DNA from: Sialis fuliginosa
Lineage: Eukaryota; Arthropoda; Insecta; Megaloptera; Sialidae
Direction of reading: 5' to 3'
NCBI GenBank assembly: GCA_961205875.1
Contig: OY540817.1
Coordinates: forward strand, 5,615,001 to 5,679,000
Length of the DNA: 64,000 nt
Positions 45,031-58,300 of this stretch are shown here, one piece after another. The notes under the pieces are model-generated. The model ran no database searches. It saw nothing but the letters and a program-made list of their open reading frames with translations, and was not told the DNA's origin. Made by a program: the position numbers and the translations under genes. How positions within the stretch are numbered: position 1 is the first letter of the stretch; each line of letters starts with the position of its first letter.

Positions 45031-45779
45031 AGCCTCTCAAAGTTTTAGTCATTTTTTTTAATGGATAAAAAAATGCTGTATTTTTTGAACGGGTTATTGG
45101 ATTGAAATCAGCGTGTCAAAATCCATCTCGGTTTTTGCAACTGAAGTCTCATCTTAAATTAATTAATTCGGATTTTTTTATGCACATAATAAACAAATAA
45201 ATTGTGAAATATAACAAATGAATCTAGGTTTCTGAGTATAGGTCGCGTCAGTGAATATCTTCAGAGTGCATTTTTTGGTGTACAGCCTTATATACAGGGT
45301 GGTCTGGTTTGGGATACAGATATTTTATGAGTTGATTCTTTGGCTCATTCTGAGTAAAAAATTGTACGAGAAGGTGGGGTCTATGTTCAACACTCTCTGA
45401 GCTACAGGAAGTTTAAAAACTTCCTTCAGAGTAGTACTTACAAACAAAGATCATCTCATAACTTCCAAAGTAATGTATCTAGAACAACCACAATGAGTCT
45501 GTTTCGTTAGTAATTAACTAACGTATTTTTCAGTATTAGTGTTATTGCTAGCCGTGTTTCCAGTTTAGATTTATTGCTCATCAAAGTCAATTGAAAATTT
45601 TAATGAAAATGACATTTTTTCCCAAAAGTACCTATAATATGTGGTATTTTTTTATCATTATTTTGGTGTGTTATAATATTACCTACAAATTCACTATACC
45701 AAGTTTCGACCTGGGACTTATAGTTTTCCAGTTATAAATTTATCTAAATAATCCCCAAAGTGACTTCATTATATTTGCA

Positions 45780-46015
45780 TTTAAATGTCGTTTTCAGAGC
45801 ATCCCCTCTCCATTTCTACTTTCTAAACTATCCATGCAAAAAATCTAAAAAAAATCCAGAATGTAGCTTTTAGTTAGTACTTTCAATGAAAATTATAACG
45901 AATACTGTAGCTAAAATAGTTTATAAAAAAAATTGAAATAACTCTTGTTTATAAATCGTAATAACTACGGAAACCTGTCATAAGCGTGCCCAACACGCAC
46001 TTGGCCATTTTATTT
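45780..46015 (-). mobile_element. Reverse relative of the 18065 element
   Basis: GCATTTAAATGTCGTTTTCAG through CGTAATAACTACGGAAACCT and CCAACACGCACTTGGCC is the reverse complement of the left part of 18065-18420. It lies just upstream of the Ir93a start. Confidence 0.6.
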
Positions 46016-46277
46016 TATTTTTCAATTCGTTCACTCTCTCTCACACGGAAAGCCTCTTTATGTCTTACTTACATATGCATCTATACATTTTTAATAAACT
46101 CACGTTATATATCTATATATATACACAATACATTTCTATCCATCCATCTATCACTACTTACACATACATCGATGTCCACAGAATTGGACGCGCACTGTTA
46201 CTGTTACTATTCACTGCATTACCGACCGCGCATTACAGCGCCTTAAAAACTAATTAAAGTTATACCAAACAGTCAGT

Positions 46278-46344
46278 ATGTGGCGATTACTTCTAATACT
46301 TATATCGAGTGCGATGACCCAAAGTCCACCGAATATTAAAATTT
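46278..46344 (+). CDS. Ir93a: Ir93a exon 1 (start and signal peptide)
   Basis: ATG, then WRLLLILISSAMTQSPPNIK; donor GTAAGT at 46345, ends in phase 1. It is chosen because the hydrophobic leader is followed in phase by exon 2. TCAGT directly precedes the ATG, and the 5' UTR limits are unknown. Confidence 0.75.
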
Positions 46345-49300
46345 GTAAGTAACGGGTTTAGTTGGAAAGATTTTATATATTGTAGGGTTTCTTTTTACGC
46401 GGATTTGAAGTTACGCGGTGCGATTTTTCATGCAAATTCAGGTATCAAATGAAAGCTGACAAGTCAAGGAATTTAAATATGTAAACGTTTTGTTATTATT
46501 AAAATTTTAGTTTAATAAAATTTCGTACCAGTTGTTCACAAAATGTGCCGAGTTGTATTTTCAAATAGTGGCGATAATTTTGATGAAAAAATATAAAAAA
46601 ATTGTGTTACTTTTCAATAAAATTAATTAAATACAGGGTGTTTCGTTCGGTGATATACAAATATTTTGAAAGAAGGTAGTATGAGTCATTTGAAAGTGAT
46701 TTAAGCAAATTTACCTATATATACAAAGTGCAACAGCTTTTTTTATATCGGCCATTTTAGTAAAAAAATTTTAAAACCCAGATTTACACATTTTAATCGT
46801 AAAAGTTTAAAAGTTAAAGAGCCTATATTTTTTAAACATGATTTTTATATTACTTAAATGTTTATGCTACACTATCAGATCAAAATAAAATTTATGAATA
46901 GCAAAAATAAAAAATGGCTGCAGTTCAACATTTAAAAACTTTGGTTAAAATTATTTCTTTAAAAAATTATTTTATAAAACCTAGTGCTAGTGTTTAGATG
47001 GTTTTAAAAACTGCTCTATTTTATACCCTTTCGAAAAACCTACCATAATACCTACAAAAATGTGTTATTTTTGTAAAAAAACTTACATTTATCCCAGAAT
47101 AAGTACGATTTTTTTATTTTTCCAGTGAGTCGATCGTAGTATGCTACATATTCTAAATAAATCATTAAAAACATGATACTTTTCAAATATTTTTTTATAC
47201 TCAATGGACAGGATCACCCTTTGCACAGGAGTAGACGTCCAATGTGTATAAAAAAAATGTTTGAAAAGTATCGCATTTTTAATGACTTATTTATGTACAA
47301 ATCTTACTTATTCTGAGATAAATGTATGTTTTTTTTTAACAAAAATAGCCAATTCATGTAATTATTACGGTAGGTTTTTCGAAAAGGTATATATAATAGA
47401 GCAGTTTATAAAAACATCTGAATATCTGTAAGTGTACTAGATTTTATAAAATAAGTTTTTAAAGAAATACTTTTATCAAAGTTTTATATGTTTTTAAATA
47501 TTAAACTGCAGCCATTTTTATTGTTTTTGTTATTCATAAATTTTATTTTGATCTGATAGTGGAGCATAAACTTTTAAATAATTTAAAAATCATGTTTAAA
47601 AAATCTAGGCTCTTTAACTTTTGAACTTTTGCAAACAGCCTGTATAATTGAAAAACACACTTATTTTATTTTAAGATTTTCTAACTTATTTTCTTGTGTT
47701 TTTATTATTCAATTTTCGGTCTATTTTGATTGATTAATTTAGTTGTACGCGGATTTAGAAAATAATGGAACGTATCCCTAATTTTACAAAATAAGCAATG
47801 TCTTTTTTTGTACGATTTTTTATATGTTGTTATCTATGGAACTACTACCGCGTAAAAAGAGACATTATGAAACATCTTAAGCTAAATTAATAAATAATTT
47901 ATTTTATATATTTTTCTCTGTTTATTTTCTATTAATTTTTCTTTTCTCTCTATTATTCATTATTATTATGTTGTATAATTTTTGTTGACATGGTCTACAC
48001 TCGCCATAGAGTAATTAACAGAATAAATATGATTATTATTATTAAAGTCAGTGGCGCGTCTATAGTAGGCACATTAAGCAACTGCCTAGGGCCCTATGGT
48101 AAAAGGGGGGCGGGGTTGAGAAAATAAATAGCCAAAAAAGGTTTTAGGTATTGTAAAATGATGTTTGTAATGTTGGTAAAAATTTAAAATGTTTTTTTAT
48201 TTGAGAAAAAAATTAGGGCGCTACTGGCTAAACTGAAAATACTGAATTTTCGTTCTTACTGAAAATTACTGATAATTTGCCATGAAAAAATCACTTAAAT
48301 GAATAGAAATTAGTTGTGAACATTAAAAAAAATACAAAAATTATTCAGTAATTGGTGGATCAACAAAAAAATGATTTAATTATTTTATAAGAGAAGTAGG
48401 TATTTTGTGCAGGGCTTCGAACCGGAACTGAACCGAAAACCGGAAAAACCGTTATTTTTTGCTGGAACGAAAACCGGAACAGAACCGAAATAAAAATATC
48501 GGTTTTTACGGTTCAGTACATGTTAAAATACGCACGTTAACATGATCTTATTTCCCACTTCAATTGTCGTTCGGACTATCATACAAGTATCATAAAAAAA
48601 AATTATGGTAGAAACATTTTTTCTAATACAAATAAATTTTTTTTTAATTAATCACTCGGAGCTGAACCGAAAAAACCGGGAAAACCGTTATTTTTTGCGG
48701 AACGAAAACCGAAACCGAACCGAAATATATTTTTTACTCGAACCGGAACGAAAACCGAAACGAAAAAAATAACGGTTCGAAGCCCTGATTTTGTGTTTAC
48801 AATAATGAAGTAATAAAAATAATTCTTTCAGTATTTTTTATCGAAGAACAGCAAACGTACTTACCTAACTGGATATCAACTATATTGAAAAATATAGAAA
48901 CTACGTCAAAAACTGGAATAACATTATCTGATGAAATTTTAGTTTTTCTGAGTAAAAATGAAAGAGAAACAAATGAAAAATGTAAGTTACAAAAATATAT
49001 CAAATTAAAATTTTAAATTGAATAAATGAAACCCAAATTGCAAAACAGTTTTCTCAAAATTGTGTCTACAGTAATTTTGATCAACATCACAAAATACTAC
49101 ACATTCAATTAATTCCTCCGAAAGAAATCAGCCATACAGATTTTTTTATATTAAATAAACAAGCTATAACTATTTACCATTTTTTAAAATTAATTAGTAA
49201 GTACTCTAGCAAATACTTCAAAATTCAATAACACAAAACATTACATTTTTAAAATTATCACTATTTTTTATATCTATGAAAATATTTAGTCAGCTGTACT

Positions 49301-52300
49301 TGCTTCACTTGTTTGTACAATGACCGCATCGATTATGTTTTTTTGATTTCTTAGTTTGCTCCATCATGGGTGGAGACAGTGGAATTTCGATAATACTAGA
49401 CTTGACCTGGGGTGGATGGCACGCGGGCCGCACACTAGCCGAAATGCATCAAGTACCTTACGTGCATTTAGATGTATCGATACAGCCGTTTGTTCGTAGC
49501 TTGGATGAATATCTTAACTCTAGAAATGCATCTGAGGCTGTTCTTATATTTCAAAATGAAGAAGGTAAGAAAAAATACCTTTACTATTAAAAAAATGTAC
49601 GAGTGTCCCGTTATAAATTAATGTATACAAAAAATGGGTGTGACTGTGTTGGGATGCACAGTCGAGGGATTGACGTGAGTACGTGGAACTGGGGCTAAAT
49701 AAAACTCAGACTCATAGATTAATACATTTTTATTTATTTTTGTTACACAGAAACGTTTGAATATATGAAAAAAGTAGGGGAGAGCGGGGCTATTCGGCCC
49801 CCATTTTTCAGGAACAAAATGCAATTTTTTGTAAACGATTCTTTGATGATTTGTTGAGGAAATGTATCAAAAACATAATATGGTTACTCATATAACATAA
49901 AAAAAATCTGACTTTAAGTTGTAATAAAAATAGTAAAAAGTGTCAAAATCGATACTTTAAAAAACGCAGGGCTATTCGGCCCCTGCAATTTAAAAGTGTA
50001 ATGATCCTTTTTTGGGTATAAATTTTCCGTATTCAAGAAAAAACATTGTTTATTTGTCACTTGTAGATACAAAAATTGTGAAAATGAAATTCTGAAAATA
50101 TAAATTCAGTGACATCCACTGAGTAGAAAAATTTATAATTCTTGACTGTTCTTTACACACCAGGTTCCGTGCATTATAAACATAGGGGGCCGGATAGCCC
50201 CAGCTTTTCAGGGGCCGTATCATATATTTGAAGTATATTACTTATATTTTTTTCAATTTGCGTGCGAAATACCAGTGGAAACTGAAAAATTTGAAACTCG
50301 AAAATCTCCAAATTACGTTACCAAAAGTCGTTTTTGATTCGTGTCAACGCTACATAACCTCAACTTCCAAGAAAATCCGTCGGTATTGTCGGCACCTGTC
50401 AGCGCACCGATGATAAGTAATTCAGATTTTCAAACTTACTAAGTCACGAGATAGATGGGGGTTGCCGAATAGCCCCAGGGGCCAAATAACCCCGCTCTCC
50501 CCTACATAAAAACAATTAATTAATATTTACAACCGAAATACGTTTACTTTGTATGTTTTTATTCTATTTTAAAAAAAAATTAAAAAAATTAAAAACGTTA
50601 CTGCGTAGAGAATATATTCAATTAATTAATATTTACAGGCGAAATCGTAAAAAAACAAAGTTTAATTTTTTTGTTTATTAAGTTTTTCACTCATTAAAAC
50701 TAGTTAAATATTTTGATTTTTATTTGTATCGTAGATCTAATCGAGATCTATAATTTGAGACCAAAATCCACGTGGTAGTTGCTCTGACTGAGTGTCGAGA
50801 TATACTGATTATAAATTTAAGCTATCGCTCAAATTAATCTTTGCGCGTTACATCAAGTTTCTGAAATGCCCATCCAGTATCTGGCTTGAAACACTAAACG
50901 TTATTCACGTCAACAGCTATAAGGTACTATGCAGTGGCGTAGCAAGCATAATTGGCGCCCGGGGTACAATATCTTTTTGGCGCCCCCAAAAATAATAAAA
51001 TAAAAAATAATAATAATTTTATAATAAATCTTATTTATTAAAGACATTCTACATTTACACGACTAAAAAAAAAAAAGGTCTTCAGTTGCATATTCTGGCC
51101 TATGGCTCTTTATGAATTGGGTTTATGCTATGCGGTTCAAACGGTTAAGGGCCGTTTGGCGCCCGGGGCATGATAGTCCCCCTTGCCTCCCCTCGCTGCG
51201 CCACTGGTACTATGCATATGTCAGTTTATTTCAATTAAAGAAATAAAAAATACGACAGGTGCGGAAATGTGTAAAAAGTTTATATACGCAAAAAATGGAA
51301 GACATATTAGCTTTGTTTTGTTTGTCATTTATTACAAATTTATAATCATAGAAGTTATGATTTATTCAATACGGATGCTATACACATTTAGTATTTATTT
51401 ACACATTTTTTTGCAAAGTTAATGATTTAAAATTATTCGCAGAATTGTATATTTTTTGCAAAATAAATATAAAAATTTTAAAATAGTTAAATTATTAAAA
51501 AAATTACCTTAATTAATGAACCAATTAATACGTTCTTCAAAATATTTTTTTAGCCATACAGTAATCCCTCCATTTACGCGATTAATTGGTTCTATGAAAT
51601 CAGCGCGTTAAAAAAACCGCATAAATGGAGCTCTATTGCTCCAAGACGTTGTGTTTCTTAAGTTTTTCCACCCTTTTTTTCAAAACTTTTCCAATCGCCT
51701 AAAAGTGAATTCGCTTTAATAGAAGCACTGTATTGAAAAAAATTCAATTTAATAAATCAATAAATTATGATAAAAATGGTCTTAATATATAAATAGATAA
51801 AAAGTCATTTTATAGATTTAAATCTGTACTTTTCAATGCTTTTCCCAAATTTAATTTTCATTTATCTTCCACAGAGTAAAAATCGATTTTAAACTAAAAT
51901 TGAAAATTTTGTGTCATTACATGGAGTAAAAAAAAACATGTAAAGCTAAATGTGTAAGGTTTTATTTCTTATGTAAGGTTTATTTAGTATCAAATTATTT
52001 TGAGAAAAACAAGCGTAGACCAAATATAAAAAAATAGGACGTTTTCTTCCCAGATAAAAATGAATCTTAAATATAAAATTTTATCCTTCTACGATTTGTC
52101 TTATTTGACTTACAGCGCTTACAGACCGACAGACACACAGACATCATGGCGAAAATCGGCTTCACTGTACTTACTTATACTATATGTAGGTATATTTCAT
52201 ATACATGAGTATAAGAAAGTAAAAAGTAAAAAAAACATTTGAATCTAAATCCAAAAGATTTTACCTTAAACAAATTTTTACTTACCTCAATGAAAAGTGT

Positions 52301-55300
52301 ATTCATTTTTTTTGAAATGTAGACATGCCAATGATTTTTTTATTTTATTAAAAACTACTTTTTTACCAAAATCACATATTATCTACGTTAATTTTTCTAT
52401 CAACATTTTTTATGTCTAATATTTTGATATAAATAAATAAATCTATAAAATATTTCTATAGAAACTTTACCTAGATGCTCACCTACATACATAGGTTATT
52501 ACAATACAAACTACAAACATTCATATTCAATTCACGGACATATCATTAGGTCAGTATCGTACGTGATATGGGTAAAAGTAGCATTTCTAAATTTATATAT
52601 AAAAGACGAGAGAGAATTCGGTTATTTTGTTAATTTCCAGAAATATGTGTTTTATATACAGTGTATTCCAAGTTGATTAAGACTTAGGAAATTTAACATG
52701 GGGACAATTAGATATGTTGTAGTAACCTTTGATCAAATTTAACGATGTGTCATTGGTGCATTTTGAAATGCCGCCTCGAAACTAACTGATAACCTTAATT
52801 TCATAAATTTAAGCATCCTAGATACAATTATAATAATATTTTTTTGCAGATATAAATTTGAAAACAAAATACTAATTACTATTTTAATAAATTTTGTGGC
52901 GGCATTTCAAAATGCACCAATCACACATCGTTAAATTTGACCAAAGGTTACTACAACACTTCTAATTGCCTCCATGTTAAATTTCCTATGCCTTAATCAA
53001 CTTAGAATACACTGTATAACTAGCGTATTAGACCCGGCGTTACCACAAAATCATAGTGACTAAAATGTTTTTATATAAATGACAGTTGTATTATGTGACA
53101 TCATGGAAACAAAACACGACTTGATAAAGATTTGTTTAGTCTTTTGATATTAAATCTTAGGTTTTCATATAATATTAATACCCACGAACATGCACAGAAA
53201 AATTATCTAAATATTGGTAAAAACCGCATTGAAATCGGTTGAGTAATTGCCGAGTATATAAGCCTCATACAAATATATAGATATAATAAAATAACAATTG
53301 GTTATTTTTTAATATTCATTTGTTTATTACTCATTGCAGATCTGCAAATAACTAACTGCAGAATAAATTTAATTCCAAAAAATCAAACAAGCTAGATAAG
53401 TAACAGTGGTGTACCCAAAATTTTTAAGGGAAGGGGGGATTGACATAAGTATGAGCTCTTAACATATTCATATAATTCATATTTTAAATTATTTCTATCA
53501 TTTAATATACCATCAATTACATAGCAATAAAAAATATTGTCATGCACTTACAACACATTAAAAACCTCATATATTTACTGCAATTATATTTTCCTATTAA
53601 TTATAGACACATTAATCGTATGTCGTATTAATTCAATCAATATAACTCACTTTTATAAGTGATAATAAATGAAATAGCTAAATCAATATTTAATATTTTC
53701 CACTTATATTATGTACTTCTTTAAATATTGATATTTCAGAGTTAGATCAAACTCTTTACTATTTCATTGAACATTCGTATCTTCGTATTATGGTCTCGGG
53801 TGGTTTAGACGAGAAATCTGCGGCTAGAATACGTGATATGAAACCTATACCATCTCAGTATGTGATATTTGCTAACAGTGAACGAATGGTTGACCTATAC
53901 AGAAAGGTAAAATATAGTAATTAAAAAAAAGACTAAGGTACTGGCATCAGTCTTAGATACTTTACGAGCAAGTTATACTGTTTTTTTTTTAGGAATTATG
54001 GGCTTCTTTTTTGGAATTTTCATGAACTCATGTTATTAATATTATTAAGTACATCTTTATTAAATCTATTGAATCATCAAAATTCACAAGTATAGTTTGT
54101 TTTTTAAATTATAGCATTTTATTTTGTTTAAATACTACGACACGAAAGCAGGGACTTGAACCTGAACCCGAACCCGAACCGTAAAACCTAAAAACCCCGT
54201 ATTTTTCATTAATCGGAACCCGAACCGAACCACTATATTTCAAAGTCAACGAACCTGAATCTGAATCCGAACCTTTTCATGGATAACCGGTAACCATATA
54301 TTTTTACAAGGTTCAATAATTATTTTTAATATTTTTCTCCAATAGTTTTTAAAAGAGATTATAAAATGTACTAATACTAGAAATCTGTTTGAATTTTATG
54401 GTATGATTTGACTTATCAAGTGAATTACTAAAGTTCACATATTTTTTACTTTCTTTTTTATTTCTATTACTGAATTACATTTCAATTTTCAAAAAAAATC
54501 TGAAAAATAGAGATTTCAATCTTTAAAATGTAATTTTATTTTTTACCCCATTTTTCTAGCAATATTTTAATGGCTATTAATGTTTTTCCCTCTTCAGAAA
54601 TTGTTTTATTTGTTAATTATAATATTTTTTTTCGAACAAAATAATTTTCTTTCAATTACAAACTTGAACCCGAACCCGAACCCTAAAAAAATAACGGTTT
54701 TTGAACCCAAATAGTTTGCAACATGTTGAACCTAACCCCGAACCCGAACCATAAATAAATTCCGGTTCAAGTCTCTGCACGAAAGTTATAAAATAAAGAA
54801 TGGTAAAATTTGAAACAATGTAAAGCAGATGCTATGGTAATATAATAATTAATAAATAAATTACACAAATAATTAGTTAAAATGCCCACACTCGTTTACT
54901 ATTAATTTAAGCTGTTTTACAGTTAAGTGTCTATAGATTATGATTCAGTATAGGCCGTATGTAATCAAATATCAACAAATATTTCTAATTTAGTACATTT
55001 AATTAATTGAGGTATGATCCAAGACTGGTGTTATTACCTTATGCCTTTTCTGTAGGTACTTTTACCCATAGACATAGAGAATGGACAGTGCATTCTGTAT
55101 TAACACAATGGTGTAACATCTGTTCAAAAAGTGAGAGAGAGAGATGCAGTGTAGTTTGGAATATATCTATCTCATTTTCTAAGAATCTGATTGGTAGCTT
55201 ACTATAGTTCAGGGTAGTATTTCTGTCCGATATATTTTTGTGTATCTATCTTGTGATTTTTGTGCAATAAGTTTTTTATTAGAAAAGTAAATAATACAAA

Positions 55301-58300
55301 CATACTATAATGGTTCATATTTCATCGAGGAAATTTAAAAAAAAACATTGATCTGATAGAAATTTGCAAAATTATGAACGAATATTCCGAGAAAATAACA
55401 TTTTTGCTACCAAAAATATTAAATATATATTTACAAAAAATAGTTTTAAATCAATTACCATGTGGTTCTTTGCTATAAAATGATGAGGTGGATTGCACTT
55501 ACAAACAGCACATACAAGATTTACTTAACAAAATTTTAATTTTTTTTTTTGATATTAGGTTACATTACGAAACTACGAAAAAGGAAGAACAAGATATTAA
55601 AATTAGGTCAAAAAATTCGAAACTTATATTATTTAGAAATCAATAATTGTTTTTTTTTTAATAAAATTTTTTATAACGTTAATTATTTTTTGTTTTTTAA
55701 CCTCTTTATATACTTATATCTATGAATATTTTTAATGTTCGGGGCCAAGAATGAAATAGTTATACTACTGTTTAAAAAAAGGACAAGTATATTCCAAACC
55801 TGTTTCTATCTCTTTCTTTTGACACGACTCTATTTTCGACTCAGATGCGTGGTCCATTCTCTATATCTATGCTTTTACCCAATTTAATCAAATTTTTTAT
55901 TCGCAGGCCGTATTTGAAAAACTAACGTTTCTCCACGACCGATGGAATCTCGTTTTACTTGATTTCAATAAACAAATATTCACAGAACAACTAAACACAT
56001 CAATGTCCCTCCTTTACCCCAACAATAAACTATGCTGTGAATATTCTTCAGTCCCAGAACCCTGCACTTGTTCTAGAACGTTTAATATACATTACGAATT
56101 TTTCAACAAGTTCTTGAAATATTTATCCGATATGATTTCAAAATCTTTTCAAAAATCAAATGCTGATTTTTCACCAAAAACATTCGAATGCAAAACAGAT
56201 AAATCGAATTTCCTTAACGAAACAAAAGATATATTTGATGAGTTTCTAATTGATGAATTAATTAATAATAAGTTGTTCTATAAGAAAGATGATAAGATTA
56301 CGTATAATTTAGAAATGATGATTGAGTTTCAAAATAGAACAAATCAGAAAGAACTCGTAGCGAATTGGACAATGAAAGAAGGTATACAAATTCAATTAGG
56401 TAAAGATATTGTTCCAACCAAAAGGTTTTTCCGAATTGGTATTGTAGAGGTAAATATATTAAATTTATTATATTATTTGGTAAATATGTTACAACATAAA
56501 CGATATCGTTTCGATACATATTTTACGATCTTTTTTTATGTTTTTCATCCCTATCTAATAAAAATAGAAACACTTCTATCTTGTAGTAAAATTTATGACT
56601 TTATTTTATATATTACATCAAAGAAATTGATGTACATGTACCTTGGATTTCTTAAAAAAGTTTCCATAAAATTTTTATTTAAAATTATAAAATTTTTTAT
56701 TTTGAAGTGAAACTTCTTTAGCGAGAATGTGAATTTGAATTACCTCAATACGTTTTAAAATCCGACAAGTTTTTAAGATAAAACGCTAAGAAGACTGTGC
56801 ATATGCGTGAGAGAGCGATGAGTATATGTATCAGAGAAAGATGAATGAATAGCGTATAGTCCAGTAATTTTAGAAAAGAATCGCGCGGACACCAATTTTC
56901 TTGTTGTCGTCCAATATTCGTTGATTTTGGCTTCCCATTACACGGAAAATATAAAATTTAGTAAAAAATAATTTATTGCGTATTATTTCAAATTTCATGA
57001 CGAATCTATTCTTTCCAATTTTTTTGAATTTAAAAGTTTGCATATCAAGAGATTCTGCGGTAGTATGAATAGAAGTTTTTCTAGCAAAAAAAAAATAAAA
57101 AAACATGTTTGTAGCCTAAAAATATTTATAATTTTACATATAACATAAGTACACATAAAACTTTAAAAAGGGTGCATTTTAGAATAAAATAATTTTTTTT
57201 TTCAATGTTTTAATTTTTGACGTACCTAACATATTGTTACATGCAGGTCAATTTAACACATTTTCTCTCTTTTTTCTACTCAATATGTCCATAGCTTATT
57301 TTAGTAGAACCATTAAATAACTTTGCAAAAGCTTAGGTATAGACTTTGAACACAAAATTTAACAAGAATGGTAATTTTTCATAAATCGCTATGTTTGTAG
57401 TTCTACAAAATGTGATTAAAATTGATTAAAACTGTTTTTTTAATATATTCAAATGACACACTTTATAGATTATTTGCTACTCTTTAATTTTTGTCCTGTA
57501 AGTTTTTTACGTAGAAATAGTCATATGCAAATAGTCAATTGCCATAGAGTGCGTCATACCGTATGCAAATATAAAGCCATACTTTCTCCGCGCTTTACCA
57601 CGAGAACGGTTGTTTTTAAAAAAAAATAAAAAGAACCTTTTCCTTATGAATTCAATAATACACCATTTATATAATAACCCCTATTGACCTCCGAGTCATA
57701 GGAAGCGAGATATTCGCGAATAACCGGTTTTCGTCACGTTAGACCTTCAATATCTCGCAACGCCAGCACGATATCGTTGGAGACTTTTTACACGTTATTT
57801 ATAACACTGTAACGAAGGTGTTTATAAAAATTCAGCTAACTGCTATTTTTTCCCAGATTGGGTGCATTAATATCTAAAATTACTGGACAAGATTAGTTTA
57901 AAACATTACAATTTAAGTATCAAAATATTACGTTTGATTATTAATTAGCTTTATTTATTTAATTCGCATGGTTAATGAAAACAAAAGAAGTTTCACTTCA
58001 ATCGTGCGCTTATGTGGCTAAGGCACACACCACTTTTTGCTTATAATAATTATACTTTCCCTTAAAAAAACAATAAGTTGTGTTAAAACTTTTTTTATAA
58101 TTTGAAGCAAATTCCTTGGGTGTTTAAAGAAATCGATTCGAACACAGGAAACGTTCTTCTTCATCCAGATGGTACTGAAAAATGGACAGGATACTGTATA
58201 GAGTTCATAGAAAAACTAGCAAACAAAATGCAATTTGACTATGAACTAGTTATTCCTGAAAATGGTACATATGGTCGAAAATTATCGCCTTTGAAATGGG

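Noticed and set aside
46383..46640. Extra Ir93a coding exon in intron 1
   Set aside because: Exons 1 and 2 join in phase, and this interval is inside a TIR element with no coding signal.
56003..56710. 235-codon open frame taken as a single-exon gene
   Set aside because: Its first part is Ir93a exon 5 and the end simply reads through the donor at 56450 into an intron; the true exon also starts earlier, at 55907.
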